Assembly: GCA_044226535.1 (NCBI GenBank)
Contig: JBGAGT010000004.1
Coordinates: 1-64,000 of the forward strand
DNA length: 64,000 nucleotides
Origin: VBCG01 sp044226535
Lineage (GTDB): Bacteria; Pseudomonadota; Gammaproteobacteria; Burkholderiales; Casimicrobiaceae
Direction of reading: 5' to 3'
The notes below the pieces were generated by a model. The model was not told the origin of the DNA. It was given only the letters and a program-made list of their open reading frames with translations, and searched no databases. Shown here in pieces: positions 53,544 through 62,766 of this stretch (positions are counted from its first letter, which is position 1; each line of letters begins with the position of its first letter). Both the position numbers and the translations under genes were made by a program.

Positions 53544-55172
53544 TCAGCGCCGGTTCCCGTCCGGCTGGGCCGGCGCCGCCGACGTTGCAGCGGCGGCAGG
53601 CGCCGCACCGGCGGCGGCGTTGCGCGCGGCCCGCGCCGCCTGCTCCGCATCCTGGGTCAGCTTGTACGCGACGTAGTACTTGTAGATGTTGCGCACGTAG
53701 GTCGTGGTCTCGATGCCGATCTTCTCGGCGGTCACGACTTCCACGTTGTTGAACCACTTGTCGGCATCGAGCCCGCGCTCGGCGGCGAGCTTGCGCATGC
53801 GCGCGATGTTGCCGGGTCCCGCGTTGTAGCTGGCGAAGGCGAACAGCGGACGGTTCTCGCGGGTGAACCCGGCATCCGGGAAGTACCTCGTCATCAGCTG
53901 GTCCATGTACTTCGCGCCGGCATGGATGTTGGGCTCGATGACGGTGATGTCCCCGACCTTGAGCTCCTTGCCGGTGGCCGGCATCACCTGCATGACGCCG
54001 ATCGCGCCGACGTGGCTCTTGGCGTCCTGCCGCAGCTGCGATTCCTGGAAGCCCTGGGCGGCGAGCATCAGCGGGTCGAAGTTGTAGAGGTCGCCGTACT
54101 TGCGGAACAGCGCGATCGTCTGCTCGAAGCGCTTCTGCTCGGCGCTTCCGGTGTTGTTGGCGATCTGCTTCGCCTGCTTGTGGTACTTGGCGAAGCGATA
54201 GGCGATCACACCCTGCTTCTTCGCGTAGTTCACGTAGAAGTCGACCAGCTCGGCCTCGAGCCGGGCGCTGCCCTTGCGCATGGCCCAGCCGAGCTTCCCG
54301 CCGTCGCGGAGCACGACGTCGTCGTGCACGCGGATATTCGGCAGCACCTGCGCCCACATGCGCGCCTTCCATTCGTCGACCACCAGGTTGTCGAAGACAC
54401 CGGCATTGAGCATTTCCATCGCATCCTCGTCCTCGAGGGCGTCGGGCAGCGGGACGACCTTGACCGCCGGCTTTCCTTCGCCGGCGAGGCGGGCGTTGAG
54501 CGCGGCAAGGCTTTCCGCGTAGCTCGACGAAGGCCTCGCGTGCACGGTCTTGCCGGCGAGGTCGTCGGGGGAAGCCACGGGCTGCGCGCGCGGGCCGGTG
54601 ACGAGCAGCTCGCGCACGGGCTTCTGGTCGCCCGGCGCGGCGAAGTCGACCTCGCGCATGCGCGCTTCGGTGGCGGTCAGGTTGCCGGCGGCGATATCGC
54701 CGCGCCCCTCCACCACGCCGGGCAGCAGCTTGTCGCGCGTGACCGCCACCATGTAGACGGTCAGCGGGCGCTTGCCGAGCTCCTTCGCGTACTTCTTGTT
54801 GAGGTAGCGCTCGAAGTCGCGCACGTTCTCGGCGGTGATGCCGCGCTCCCGCCCCTTGTCGTTGAAGTAGAGGGAGCGGCTGTAGGGCACCAGCACGCGG
54901 ATCATGCGGCGCGCGAGCATGCCGTCGAAGTCGCCGGTCCACGGCTTTTCGCGCAGGCTCAGGCCGCGCGCATCGGCGTCAATCGAAACCGCGGCCCGCG
55001 TGGCTTTCACCGCGGCTCCGGTCCTGGCGGGAACGGGGTCGGCGGCCTGCGCCGTGGCGCCCAGCAGCGCCAACGCGAGCAGCAGCGGGCCCGCGACCCG
55101 CGGCGGCCGCAGGAATCGCCCGACGGCGTGCGGGTCGCGCCGTGGGACGGGGGGATTGCAATCGCCTGCCAT
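53544..55172 (-). CDS. MltF-like transglycosylase with binding-protein domain (periplasmic form)
   Basis: A 542-residue exported enzyme: signal segment VAGPLLLALALLGATAQAAD, then an SBP_bac_3-type region (about residues 90-320) and an SLT domain. The catalytic Glu377 lies in QGFQESQLRQDAKS, followed by GAIGVMQVMPATGKEL and FAFASYNAGPGNIARM. Unlike the copy at 9002 there is no lipobox, so it is likely soluble in the periplasm. The C-terminus is Ala/Pro-rich. It is the second MltF-type enzyme in the window. Confidence 0.9.
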   Translation of the reverse strand: MAGDCNPPVPRRDPHAVGRFLRPPRVAGPLLLALALLGATAQAADPVPARTGAAVKATRAAVSIDADARGLSLREKPWTGDFDGMLARRMIRVLVPYSRSLYFNDKGRERGITAENVRDFERYLNKKYAKELGKRPLTVYMVAVTRDKLLPGVVEGRGDIAAGNLTATEARMREVDFAAPGDQKPVRELLVTGPRAQPVASPDDLAGKTVHARPSSSYAESLAALNARLAGEGKPAVKVVPLPDALEDEDAMEMLNAGVFDNLVVDEWKARMWAQVLPNIRVHDDVVLRDGGKLGWAMRKGSARLEAELVDFYVNYAKKQGVIAYRFAKYHKQAKQIANNTGSAEQKRFEQTIALFRKYGDLYNFDPLMLAAQGFQESQLRQDAKSHVGAIGVMQVMPATGKELKVGDITVIEPNIHAGAKYMDQLMTRYFPDAGFTRENRPLFAFASYNAGPGNIARMRKLAAERGLDADKWFNNVEVVTAEKIGIETTTYVRNIYKYYVAYKLTQDAEQAARAARNAAAGAAPAAAATSAAPAQPDGNRR

Positions 55173-55236
55173 GGTCGCCGCGGAGCTTGAACGGGTGGAC
55201 AAGTTTACAGCGCGGCAGCGACCCGATGGCCGGCGT

Positions 55237-55902
55237 TCAGCCCTCGCCCGCGAGCCAGGCGCGCAGCTCGGCCAGCGAGGCGAGGGTCGCGCGCGGTGAC
55301 CGTCCTTCGAGCGCCGCGCGCCCATGCGCGCCTTGTGCGAGTGCCACCGCGTCGACCCCTGCGTTGCGCGCGAGGTCGAGGTCGTGGGTGGTATCGCCGA
55401 TCATCAGCGTCGACGCAGGCGGCGTGCGCGTCGCCTGCATCAGGTGCAGGAGCATCGCGGGCTGCGGCTTCGGGCCGGACTCGTCCGCGCAGCGCGTGGC
55501 GGTGAACGCCGGCGCGAGCGCATGGCGGGCGAGCGCGCGGTCGAGCCCTGCGCGTGTCTTGCCGGTCGCCACGGCGAGGCGGTAGCCCTGCGAGCCCAGG
55601 TCGCCGAGGAGCTCGCGCGCCCCGGGGAAGAGCGCGATGTCGGCCTCGCCCGCGAGGTGGTGATGGCGGTAGCGCGCCGCGAGCTCGGGATGGCGCTCGC
55701 GCGCAAGCGCCGGCGCGACATGGGCCAGGGCGTCGGCGAGCCCCAGCCCGATCACGTAGCGCGCGTCGTCGAGCGAGGGCTCGGGATAGCCGATGTCGGC
55801 GCAGGCGCGGCGGATGGCGCCGGCGATCATGGTCGTCGAATCGGCCAGCGTGCCGTCCCAGTCGAACACCAGCAGCGAGTAGCGGCGCGGCAGGGGCCTC
55901 AC
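55237..55902 (-). CDS. HAD-superfamily hydrolase, phosphoglycolate-phosphatase type
   Basis: A 221-residue HAD phosphatase: the nucleophile motif is FDWDGTLADSTTMI near residue 15, motif II is VATGKTRAGLDRAL, and the acidic motif is MIGDTTHDLDLARNAGVD. The cap is the small alpha-helical type (C1). It begins at a GTG overlapping the rluC stop (GTGA). In Betaproteobacteria this HAD gene regularly follows rluC. The substrate is not known and could be a sugar or glycolate phosphate. Confidence 0.88.
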   Translation of the reverse strand: MRPLPRRYSLLVFDWDGTLADSTTMIAGAIRRACADIGYPEPSLDDARYVIGLGLADALAHVAPALARERHPELAARYRHHHLAGEADIALFPGARELLGDLGSQGYRLAVATGKTRAGLDRALARHALAPAFTATRCADESGPKPQPAMLLHLMQATRTPPASTLMIGDTTHDLDLARNAGVDAVALAQGAHGRAALEGRSPRATLASLAELRAWLAGEG

Positions 55903-56897
55903 CGCCCCTCCCCTCGCGCCGCGGTGGGCGTGCCCAGCGTGTCGAGGAACTGCGCGAGGTCCTGCGGCAGCGGCGAGGCGATCGCCAGCGGCTCGCCCGT
56001 GAGCGGGTGCGGGAGCGACAGCGAGGCCGCGTGCAGGAACATGCGCTTCAGCCCCTGCCTCGCGAGCCCGCGGTTCCACGCGAAATCGCCGTACTTGTCG
56101 TCGCCGGCCAGCGGGAAGCCGAGGTGCGTGAGGTGCACGCGGATCTGGTGGGTGCGCCCGGTGCGGAGCTCGGCCTCCAGCAGCGCCAGCGGCGGCTCGT
56201 GCCGCGGCCAGGTCGAGCGCCGGCGGAAGATCGTCAGCGAGTGCTGGCCGTCCTCGACCACGCGCACCCGCCGCTCGCCTTCCGCGGTGACGTATTTGTG
56301 CACGTCGAGCGCGACCTTGCGAACCGCATCGCGCCAGCGCCCGCGCACCAGCACCCGGTAGCGCTTGTCGACCGCGCCCTCGCGCCAGGCGGCGTGGAGC
56401 GCGGTGAGGGCGCTGCGTTTCTTCGCCACCAGCAGCACCCCCGAGGTCTCACGGTCCAGGCGATGCACGAGCTCGAGGAATCGCGCCTCGGGCCGTGCCG
56501 CCCGGAGTTGCTCGATGAGTCCGTGCGCGACGCCGCTGCCGCCGTGCACCGCCAGGGCAGCGGGCTTGTCGACGGCAAGCAAGGCCTCGTCCTCGTAGAG
56601 GATGGGCACGGCCAAGGGGCGCGCCGCCGGCCGCGCCGGCGCCGCCGGCACGCGGATGGGGGGGATGCGCACCCGGTCGCCCAACGCCAGCCGGGTGTCG
56701 GCGGCGACGCGGCCGCCGTTCACCCGCACCTCGCCCGAGCGCAGGATCCGGTAAAGATGGCTCTTCGGCACGCCCTTCAGCACCCGGGCGAGGAAGTTGT
56801 CGGCACGCTGTCCGGCGCCGGCCTCGTCGACGAGGACGAGGCTCGCGGCGTCCGCGCGGACGGGCGTCGGGGGCGGTGCGGCAAGTGGCTTCGGCAA
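55899..56897 (-). CDS. rluC: 23S rRNA pseudouridine synthase RluC
   Basis: Forms pseudouridine at 955, 2504 and 2580 of 23S rRNA. An S4 domain (DNFLARVLKGVPKSHLYRIL) is followed by the RluA-type catalytic domain with HRLDRETSGVLLVAKKRSAL (active Asp) and RTGRTHQIRVHLTHLGFPLA. Nothing but rare starts exists in the open frame. I chose the TTG at 56897 (332 residues), and the TTG at 56912 is an alternative. It lies divergent from rne, as RluC does in E. coli and most relatives. Confidence 0.9.
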   Translation of the reverse strand: MPKPLAAPPPTPVRADAASLVLVDEAGAGQRADNFLARVLKGVPKSHLYRILRSGEVRVNGGRVAADTRLALGDRVRIPPIRVPAAPARPAARPLAVPILYEDEALLAVDKPAALAVHGGSGVAHGLIEQLRAARPEARFLELVHRLDRETSGVLLVAKKRSALTALHAAWREGAVDKRYRVLVRGRWRDAVRKVALDVHKYVTAEGERRVRVVEDGQHSLTIFRRRSTWPRHEPPLALLEAELRTGRTHQIRVHLTHLGFPLAGDDKYGDFAWNRGLARQGLKRMFLHAASLSLPHPLTGEPLAIASPLPQDLAQFLDTLGTPTAARGEGR

Positions 56898-56948
56898 GCC
56901 CCGATCATAGAACAACCGCCAAAATCCGCGGCGGTTCAGGCACTTGGC

Positions 56949-56978
56949 TTGCGGACTTCGACGGGTTGACCCTATAAT
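56949..56978 (+). promoter_or_regulatory. rne: Promoter of rne
   Basis: TTGCGG (56949-56954), an 18-base gap and a perfect TATAAT (56973-56978). It lies between divergent rluC and rne and about 590 bases before the rne ATG, in a place comparable to the rne promoter of other Proteobacteria. Confidence 0.65.
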
Positions 56979-57575
56979 GACCCCGCGAACCGTATCGCTT
57001 TTGCGGCGCCCGCAGGTGTTCGCAGCCCCCGACCCGGAGGCTGCCCCGCCAGGATCGCGGAGCCGGCACGCGCAGGTTCGCAGGAAGGAAGTGCCGGTTT
57101 TGCCGCTCGCCGGCCGCGACGAATGCGTTGGACGCTTCGGTCGCCACACCAGAGCGGCGTATTCAGGCAACAGGCGCAGTCGCCGCGAGCCCCGGAGGGC
57201 GAAGCGTTGCGGTTGCGCGGCGAATTTCCCGGTTTCCCCGCCCGTTCCTCCGCTCCCCCCGCGCGCCATGCGCCGACGGGACGGCGTCGAGGGCCGCAAG
57301 GGGGTTCCAGCAACGGACGCGGCTTCCCGCTCACTGCGAGGCCGCGCCGGATGACGAGACGAAGAACGTAGGCCCGCCTTCGCGGGCCCGACCGATGCGA
57401 GCGATCCACACGACCTGCCGCGCTTCACACGTTCCACGCGCACGGCGCTTGCCGCCCTGCGCGCAGTCTCCGTCGTCCCTCCGCCCCGCCGCGCACTAGC
57501 CGCACGCCGCCGGCCCCGGCCGGCACGCTTCCCTCCCCGGGCCCGACGTCGCGTCGCGCCGAGAGGATAAGACGC
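56979..57575 (+). promoter_or_regulatory. Long untranslated leader of rne
   Basis: About 590 bases with no supported gene. RNase E mRNAs usually have long structured leaders through which the enzyme controls its own level. Here one clear hairpin is at 57371-57388 (GGCCCGC, loop CTTC, GCGGGCC), and the rest is GC-rich with Arg-rich short frames that look spurious. An SD-like GAGAGGA precedes the ATG at 57576. Confidence 0.6.
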
Positions 57576-60500
57576 ATGAAGCGCATGCTGTTCAACGCCA
57601 CGCAAGCCGAAGAGCTCCGCGTGGCCATCGTCGACGGCCAGAAGCTCGTCGACCTCGACATCGAGTCCGCTGCCAAGGAGCAGCGCAAGTCCAACATCTA
57701 CAAGGCGGTGATCACCCGCGTCGAGCCCTCGCTCGAGGCCTGCTTCGTCGACTACGGGACGGAGCGCCACGGCTTCCTGCCGTTCAAGGAGATCGCGCCC
57801 CAGTACTTCAAGGAAGGCGGGAGCCGCAGCCGCCTCGCCGACCAGTTGCGCGAAGGCCAGGAGCTGATCGTCCAGGTCGACAAGGACGAGCGCGGCAACA
57901 AGGGCGCGGCGCTCACCACCTACATCTCGCTGGCCGGCCGCTACCTGGTGCTGATGCCCAACAACCCGCGCGGCGGCGGCGTTTCGCGCCGGGTCGAGGG
58001 CGAGGACCGCAACGAGCTGCGCGACGCCATCGCCGGCCTCGACGTGCCGGACGGCATGAGCGTGATCGCGCGCACCGCCGGCATCGGCCGCTCCACCGAG
58101 GAACTGCAGTGGGACTTGAACTACCTGCTGCAGCTCTGGCGGGCGGTCGAGGACGCGGCCAAGATCCAGTCGGGCGCCTACCTCATCTACCAGGAGTCGA
58201 GCCTCGTCATCCGCGCCATCCGCGACTACTTCCACCCGGACATCGGCGAGATCCTGATCGACACCGAGGCCATCTACGAGCAGGCCCAGCAGTTCATGGG
58301 CCACGTGATGCCGGGCAACGTGTCGCGCGTCAAGCTGTACCGCGACGACGTGCCGCTGTTCTCGCGCTTCCAGATCGAGCACCAGATCGAGACCGCGTAC
58401 GCGCGCACCGTGCCGCTGCCTTCGGGCGGCGCCGTGGTCATCGACCATACCGAGGCGCTGGTGTCGGTGGACGTCAACTCCGCGCGCGCGACGCGCGGCA
58501 GCGACATCGAGCAGACCGCGTTCAACACCAACCTCGAGGCCGCCGACGAGGTGGCGCGCCAGCTCCGCCTGCGCGACCTGGGCGGCCTGATCGTCATCGA
58601 CTTCATCGACATGGAGAGCGCCAAGAACCAGCGCGAGGTGGAGATCCGCCTTCGCGACGCGCTCAAGTACGACCGGGCGCGCATCCAGCTCGGCAAGATC
58701 TCGCGCTTCGGCCTGATGGAGCTTTCGCGGCAGCGCCTGCGCCCCGCGCTCGCCGAGTCGGCGCACATCCCCTGCCCGCGCTGCCACGGCGTCGGCCACA
58801 TCCGCGGCACCGAGTCCACCGCCCTGCACATCCTGCGCATCCTGCAGGAGGAGGCGATGAAGGACAACACCGCACAGGTGATCACGCAGGTGCCGGTCGA
58901 CGTCGCGACCTTCCTGCTCAACGAGAAGCGTCCCGACGTCATGTCCATCGAGACGCGCTTCAAGGTGAACGTGCTGGTGGTGCCCAACAAGCACCTCGAC
59001 ACGCCGAACTTCACCGTCGAGCGCCTGCGCCACGACGAGCTCAACCACCAGGAGCCGCTGCCGCTTTCCTTCGACCTCGTGCAGCGCCCCGAGGACAACG
59101 ACGTCACCGCCGAGGCCATCAAGGAAGAAGCCAACGAGCCGCGCCAGCAGCCCGTGGTGCGGGGCATCGCGCCTGCGCAGCCCGCGCCCATGCCCGCGCC
59201 CGAGCCGGCCGCCGCACCCGCGGCCGCCGCGCCGGCACCGGCCCGCGCGCCCGAAGGCGGCTGGCTGGAGAAGATGCTGGGCTGGTTCCGCGCCAAGCCG
59301 CTCGAGCAGCCCGCCGCGCCCGCGGCGCAAGCCGGCGGCGCGCGCGGCGAACGCCGCGAGGACGGCGGACGCGACGGCTCGCGGGGCGGCCAGCAGCGCC
59401 GCGACGGAAGCTCGTCGCGCGATGGCAGCGACCGTCGAGGCAAGGACCGCGGCCGCGGCGACCGCGACCAGCGCCGTGACGGGCGCGAAGGCCGCGAGGA
59501 GCGCCAGGGACGCGGCGGCGCGCGCGACGATGCGCAACGCAATGGCGCCGGGCGCGAGGATCGCGACGAGCGCCGCGGTTCGCGCGACAAGCGTGAAGGC
59601 CGTGGACAGCGCGACGGCAACCGCCCGCCGCGCGAAAGCCGTGACGCACTGGCCGGCGGCGAGCGCGATGCGCGCGCGCCGCAGGGTGGACGCGAAGCCC
59701 GTGAGCCGCGCGAGGCCCGTGAAGGCCGCGAGCCGCGCGAGGCCCGTGAAGGCCGCGAGCCGCGCGAGGCCCGTGAAGGACGCGAGCCGCGCGAGGCCCG
59801 TGAAGGACGCGAGCCGCGCGAGGCCCGTGAAGGCCGTGAGGCGCGCGAGCCGCGCGAAGGTCGCGAGCCGCGCGAAGGTCGCGAGCCGCGCGAAGGTCGC
59901 GAGCCACGTGAAGCGCGCGAGCCACGCGAGGGACGTGAGCTGCGCGAACCGCGCGAACCGCGCGAGCCGCGTGAGCCCCGCGAGCCGCGCGTCGACGACA
60001 CGGCTGCGTTGGCAGCGGCCGACGCGATCGCCGGTGAAGGCGCACCGCGCGCCGAACGCGCCCCGCGCAACGGCTCGCGCCGCACGCAGCCTGCCCCCAT
60101 GTCGGTGACCGGCGAAGAAGTCGCCGCGAGCGCCGACCTCGAGGCGGGCGCGCTCGTGCCCGAGGCCGAAGGAAGCCAGGACGAGCAGGCTGACGGCCAG
60201 CGTCGCCGCCGCCGTCGCGGCCGCCGTGGCTCGAATCGCGGCGATCGCGAGGCGGGGTCGCAGGACACCGGCTCCAACGAGACCGCGCAGCTCGACCTGC
60301 ACGGCGACGCCGGCAACGGGTCGATCGGCGAGGCCGCAGCTGCCGGCGACGAGCATGCCGAAGCACCTCAGTTCGAAGCACGCCGCGCCGAAGCACCTCA
60401 GATCGAAGCACGCCGCGCCGAAGCACGCCACGCCGACACGGGCCGGGCCGAACCGCACCACACCCGCGCTCCGCAGGGCGAGATGCAACATGCCGAGCCG

Positions 60501-60818
60501 GCGCAAGCGGAAGCAATCGACGAAGCGCCCACACCCGCCGAGCCCCGTCGCGAACCTGTGCCGGAGCCGGTGCGAGCAGCACCCCGCGCGGAAGCACCCG
60601 CCGTGGGGCCCGCGCCCACGCCCTTCGTGCCGCTCGACCTGTCGCTTCCGCCGGATTCCGGCCTGCAGCTCGTCGAGACGCAGCATGTGGCGACCGTGCC
60701 GGTGGCGCCCGAGGTCGAGTCCCCGCGTCCCAAGCGCGTGCGCCCGCCGCGTATCGTCGTCCCGAGCGAGCCGCTCGAGATGGTCGAGACGCGCAAGGAC
60801 GTCCCACCCGGCCAGTAG
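57576..60818 (+). CDS. rne: Ribonuclease E
   Basis: The main endonuclease of RNA decay and processing. The N-terminal half is standard: the S1 region begins after SNIYKAVITRVEPSLEACFV, and DYGTERHGFLPFKEI is typical. Metal ligands lie in VDVNSARATRGSDIEQTAFN and VIDFIDMESAKNQREVE. The zinc link is CPRCHG (about residues 404-409). After residue 520 comes a very long disordered arm rich in Arg, Glu, Pro and Ala, including the tandem REGREPREA repeats, ending near the acidic tail VETRKDVPPGQ. The total of 1080 residues matches E. coli RNase E. Confidence 0.97.
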   Translation: MKRMLFNATQAEELRVAIVDGQKLVDLDIESAAKEQRKSNIYKAVITRVEPSLEACFVDYGTERHGFLPFKEIAPQYFKEGGSRSRLADQLREGQELIVQVDKDERGNKGAALTTYISLAGRYLVLMPNNPRGGGVSRRVEGEDRNELRDAIAGLDVPDGMSVIARTAGIGRSTEELQWDLNYLLQLWRAVEDAAKIQSGAYLIYQESSLVIRAIRDYFHPDIGEILIDTEAIYEQAQQFMGHVMPGNVSRVKLYRDDVPLFSRFQIEHQIETAYARTVPLPSGGAVVIDHTEALVSVDVNSARATRGSDIEQTAFNTNLEAADEVARQLRLRDLGGLIVIDFIDMESAKNQREVEIRLRDALKYDRARIQLGKISRFGLMELSRQRLRPALAESAHIPCPRCHGVGHIRGTESTALHILRILQEEAMKDNTAQVITQVPVDVATFLLNEKRPDVMSIETRFKVNVLVVPNKHLDTPNFTVERLRHDELNHQEPLPLSFDLVQRPEDNDVTAEAIKEEANEPRQQPVVRGIAPAQPAPMPAPEPAAAPAAAAPAPARAPEGGWLEKMLGWFRAKPLEQPAAPAAQAGGARGERREDGGRDGSRGGQQRRDGSSSRDGSDRRGKDRGRGDRDQRRDGREGREERQGRGGARDDAQRNGAGREDRDERRGSRDKREGRGQRDGNRPPRESRDALAGGERDARAPQGGREAREPREAREGREPREAREGREPREAREGREPREAREGREPREAREGREAREPREGREPREGREPREGREPREAREPREGRELREPREPREPREPREPRVDDTAALAAADAIAGEGAPRAERAPRNGSRRTQPAPMSVTGEEVAASADLEAGALVPEAEGSQDEQADGQRRRRRRGRRGSNRGDREAGSQDTGSNETAQLDLHGDAGNGSIGEAAAAGDEHAEAPQFEARRAEAPQIEARRAEARHADTGRAEPHHTRAPQGEMQHAEPAQAEAIDEAPTPAEPRREPVPEPVRAAPRAEAPAVGPAPTPFVPLDLSLPPDSGLQLVETQHVATVPVAPEVESPRPKRVRPPRIVVPSEPLEMVETRKDVPPGQ
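59697..59996 (+). repeat. Tandem repeat encoding REGREPREA-type units in the rne arm
   Basis: About four 27-base units (nine residues, REGREPREA) run into 18-base units (REGREP) and finally 9-base REP-like units. Third-base differences are few in the first part, so expansion may be recent. It covers about residues 708-807 of RNase E. Confidence 0.85.
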
Positions 60819-60843
60819 CCCCGCGCGTTCGGCGAGGCCCGGG

Positions 60844-62715
60844 ATGGACCGGTCGGCGAGAGTGGCGATGCGGCTGCCGATAGGGCGGGCAAAGGGCAAG
60901 GCGAGCGCGTTCGCAGGCGCGCTCGCGGCCCTTGCGCTGGCCGCCGCCCTGTTCGTGGCGCTCGGCCTGTCGGCGCCGCCTGCCCGTGCCGCGGCCGACC
61001 CGTCGAAGGTGCTGCACCTGTCGTTCGGCGACATCACCAGCCTCGACCCGCAACAGGGCAACGACATCTTTTCGACGAGGATCACGCAGCAGATCTTCGA
61101 GGCGCTGTACGAGTTCGACTACCTCGCCATGCCGGCGAAGGTGGTCCCCAATACCGCGGAAGCCCTTCCCGAGGTGTCGCCCGATGGCAAGACCTGGACC
61201 ATCAGGCTGCGCAAGGGCATCCGCTTCGCCGACGACCCCGCCTTCGGCGGGAAGCCGCGCGAGCTCACCGCCGCGGACTACGTCTACTCGCTCAAGCGCT
61301 TCATCGACCCGGGCCTGCGCAACGGCGGCGACCCCGCCTTCACCGACACCATCGTCGGGGCACGCGCGGTGGTCGACGCGGCGCGAAAGCCGGGCGCGAA
61401 ATTCGACTACGACGCGCCGATCGCAGGGCTCCGCGCGCCCGATCGCTACACGCTGCGCCTCGAGCTCACCTCGCCCAATTACACCCTGCTCGAGCAGCTC
61501 GCCGGCCTGCCTTCGATGGCGGTGGCTCGCGAGGTCGTCGAGAAATACGGGGCCGACATCCTGTCGCATCCCGTCGGCACCGGTCCCTACCGGCTGGTCG
61601 AGTGGAAGCGCGCCTCGCGCGTGGTGCTCGAGGCCAATCCCCACTACCGCACGCTTGCCTTCCCTACCAGTGACGACCCTCGGCATCGCGAGCTCGTCTC
61701 GTCGATGAAGGGCAAGGCGCTCCCCCAGGTCGGGCGCGTCGAGGTGAGCATCATCGAGGAGTCGCAGCCCGCGCTCCTCGCCTTCGAGCAGAAGTCGCTC
61801 GACATCCTGGGCCTCGGCGGCGACGACGTCCGCTTCGTCATGGAGAACAGCAGGCTCAAGCCGTCGCTGGCGGACCGCGGCGTCGTGCACTTCCACTACC
61901 CGACGCCGAACCTCACCTTCACCTTCTTCAACATGGAGGACCCCGTGGTCGGCGGCTACGGCACCGCGCAGGTCGCGCTGCGCCGCGCGATCGCCATGGG
62001 CTTCGACCTCGACGAGATGATCCGCGTGCTGTTTGCCGGCAACGCCGAGGTCGCCAACCAGCTGCTGCCCCCGGGCTCGACGGGCTTCGACCCCGCGCTG
62101 CCGCGCAAGTCCCCCTACGATCCTGCCGCCGCGCGCGCCCTGCTCGACCGCTTCGGCTTCAAGGACCGCGACGGTGACGGGTACCGCGAGACGCCCGACG
62201 GCAAGCCGCTCTTGATCAGGCGCGGAACGATGCCGGCGTCGTGGTACCGCGAGGCCGACACGCTGTTCAAGAAGAACATGGACGCCATCGGCATCCACAT
62301 GGACGTCGAGCAGCACACCTTCGCCGAGCTCCTCAACATGGTGCGCGCGGGCAAGCTGCAGATGTTCAACATGGGTTACCGCTCGCTCGAGCCCTCGGGC
62401 TTCGAGATCCTGCAGACGTTGTGGAGCAAGTCCAAGTTCGGCGACACCAACCTCGCGCGCTTTTCGCGCCCCGAGTACGACGCCGCCTACGAGGCCTTCC
62501 TGCGCACGCCCGACGGCCCCGGGCGCATCGCCGACGCGCGGCGCATGAGCGAGGTGCAGCGCGCCTACCTGCCGCTGATGCTGCACACCTTCGGCGTGGG
62601 CAATACGCTGGTGCAGCCCTGGGTCAAGGGCTTCTGGCCCTCGGCGTTCAGCTACACCTGGAAGTACCTCGACATCGACCTTGCCAGGCGCGAGGCGGCG
62701 ATGGCGAAGCGCTGA
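60844..62715 (+). CDS. Peptide-type (family 5) extracellular solute-binding protein
   Basis: A 623-residue periplasmic binding protein of the DppA/OppA class. Signal region ALAALALAAALFVALGLSAPPARAA precedes VLHLSFGDITSLDPQQGND, the usual mature start. The rest has LEQLAGLPSMAVAREVVEKY, DPVVGGYGTAQVALRRAIAM and a C-terminal lobe ending FWPSAFSYTWKYLDID. The ATG at 60844 or MRLPIGR at 60868 could start it. No permease or ATPase gene is near, so it is an orphan in the window and the ligand is unknown. Confidence 0.9.
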   Translation: MDRSARVAMRLPIGRAKGKASAFAGALAALALAAALFVALGLSAPPARAAADPSKVLHLSFGDITSLDPQQGNDIFSTRITQQIFEALYEFDYLAMPAKVVPNTAEALPEVSPDGKTWTIRLRKGIRFADDPAFGGKPRELTAADYVYSLKRFIDPGLRNGGDPAFTDTIVGARAVVDAARKPGAKFDYDAPIAGLRAPDRYTLRLELTSPNYTLLEQLAGLPSMAVAREVVEKYGADILSHPVGTGPYRLVEWKRASRVVLEANPHYRTLAFPTSDDPRHRELVSSMKGKALPQVGRVEVSIIEESQPALLAFEQKSLDILGLGGDDVRFVMENSRLKPSLADRGVVHFHYPTPNLTFTFFNMEDPVVGGYGTAQVALRRAIAMGFDLDEMIRVLFAGNAEVANQLLPPGSTGFDPALPRKSPYDPAAARALLDRFGFKDRDGDGYRETPDGKPLLIRRGTMPASWYREADTLFKKNMDAIGIHMDVEQHTFAELLNMVRAGKLQMFNMGYRSLEPSGFEILQTLWSKSKFGDTNLARFSRPEYDAAYEAFLRTPDGPGRIADARRMSEVQRAYLPLMLHTFGVGNTLVQPWVKGFWPSAFSYTWKYLDIDLARREAAMAKR

Positions 62716-62740
62716 AGCGGCCCGGGCGCGGCACGCCGCC

Positions 62741-62758
62741 GGCGCGCGAACGCGCGCC
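62741..62758. terminator. GC hairpin between convergent genes
   Basis: A perfect 7-base stem (GGCGCGC and GCGCGCC) around GAAC, in the 51-base gap before the stop of the S74 gene. No U-tract is present. Confidence 0.45.
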
Positions 62759-62766
62759 CCCGCGTT

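Noticed and set aside
53544..55172. Amino-acid ABC binding protein
   Set aside because: The N-terminal domain resembles one, but a complete SLT domain with catalytic Glu follows, which makes it an MltF-type transglycosylase.
59422..60108. Plus-strand Arg/Ala/Ser repeat frame inside rne
   Set aside because: It is an alternative frame of the tandem repeat region. The RNase E frame is continuous with the conserved catalytic half.
56898..61085. Very long minus-strand open frame opposite rne, continuing rluC upstream
   Set aside because: It arises from codon bias at high G+C: the frame opposite rne is Arg/Ala/Leu-rich low complexity with no domain. The real gene in this frame is only rluC at its 3' end.
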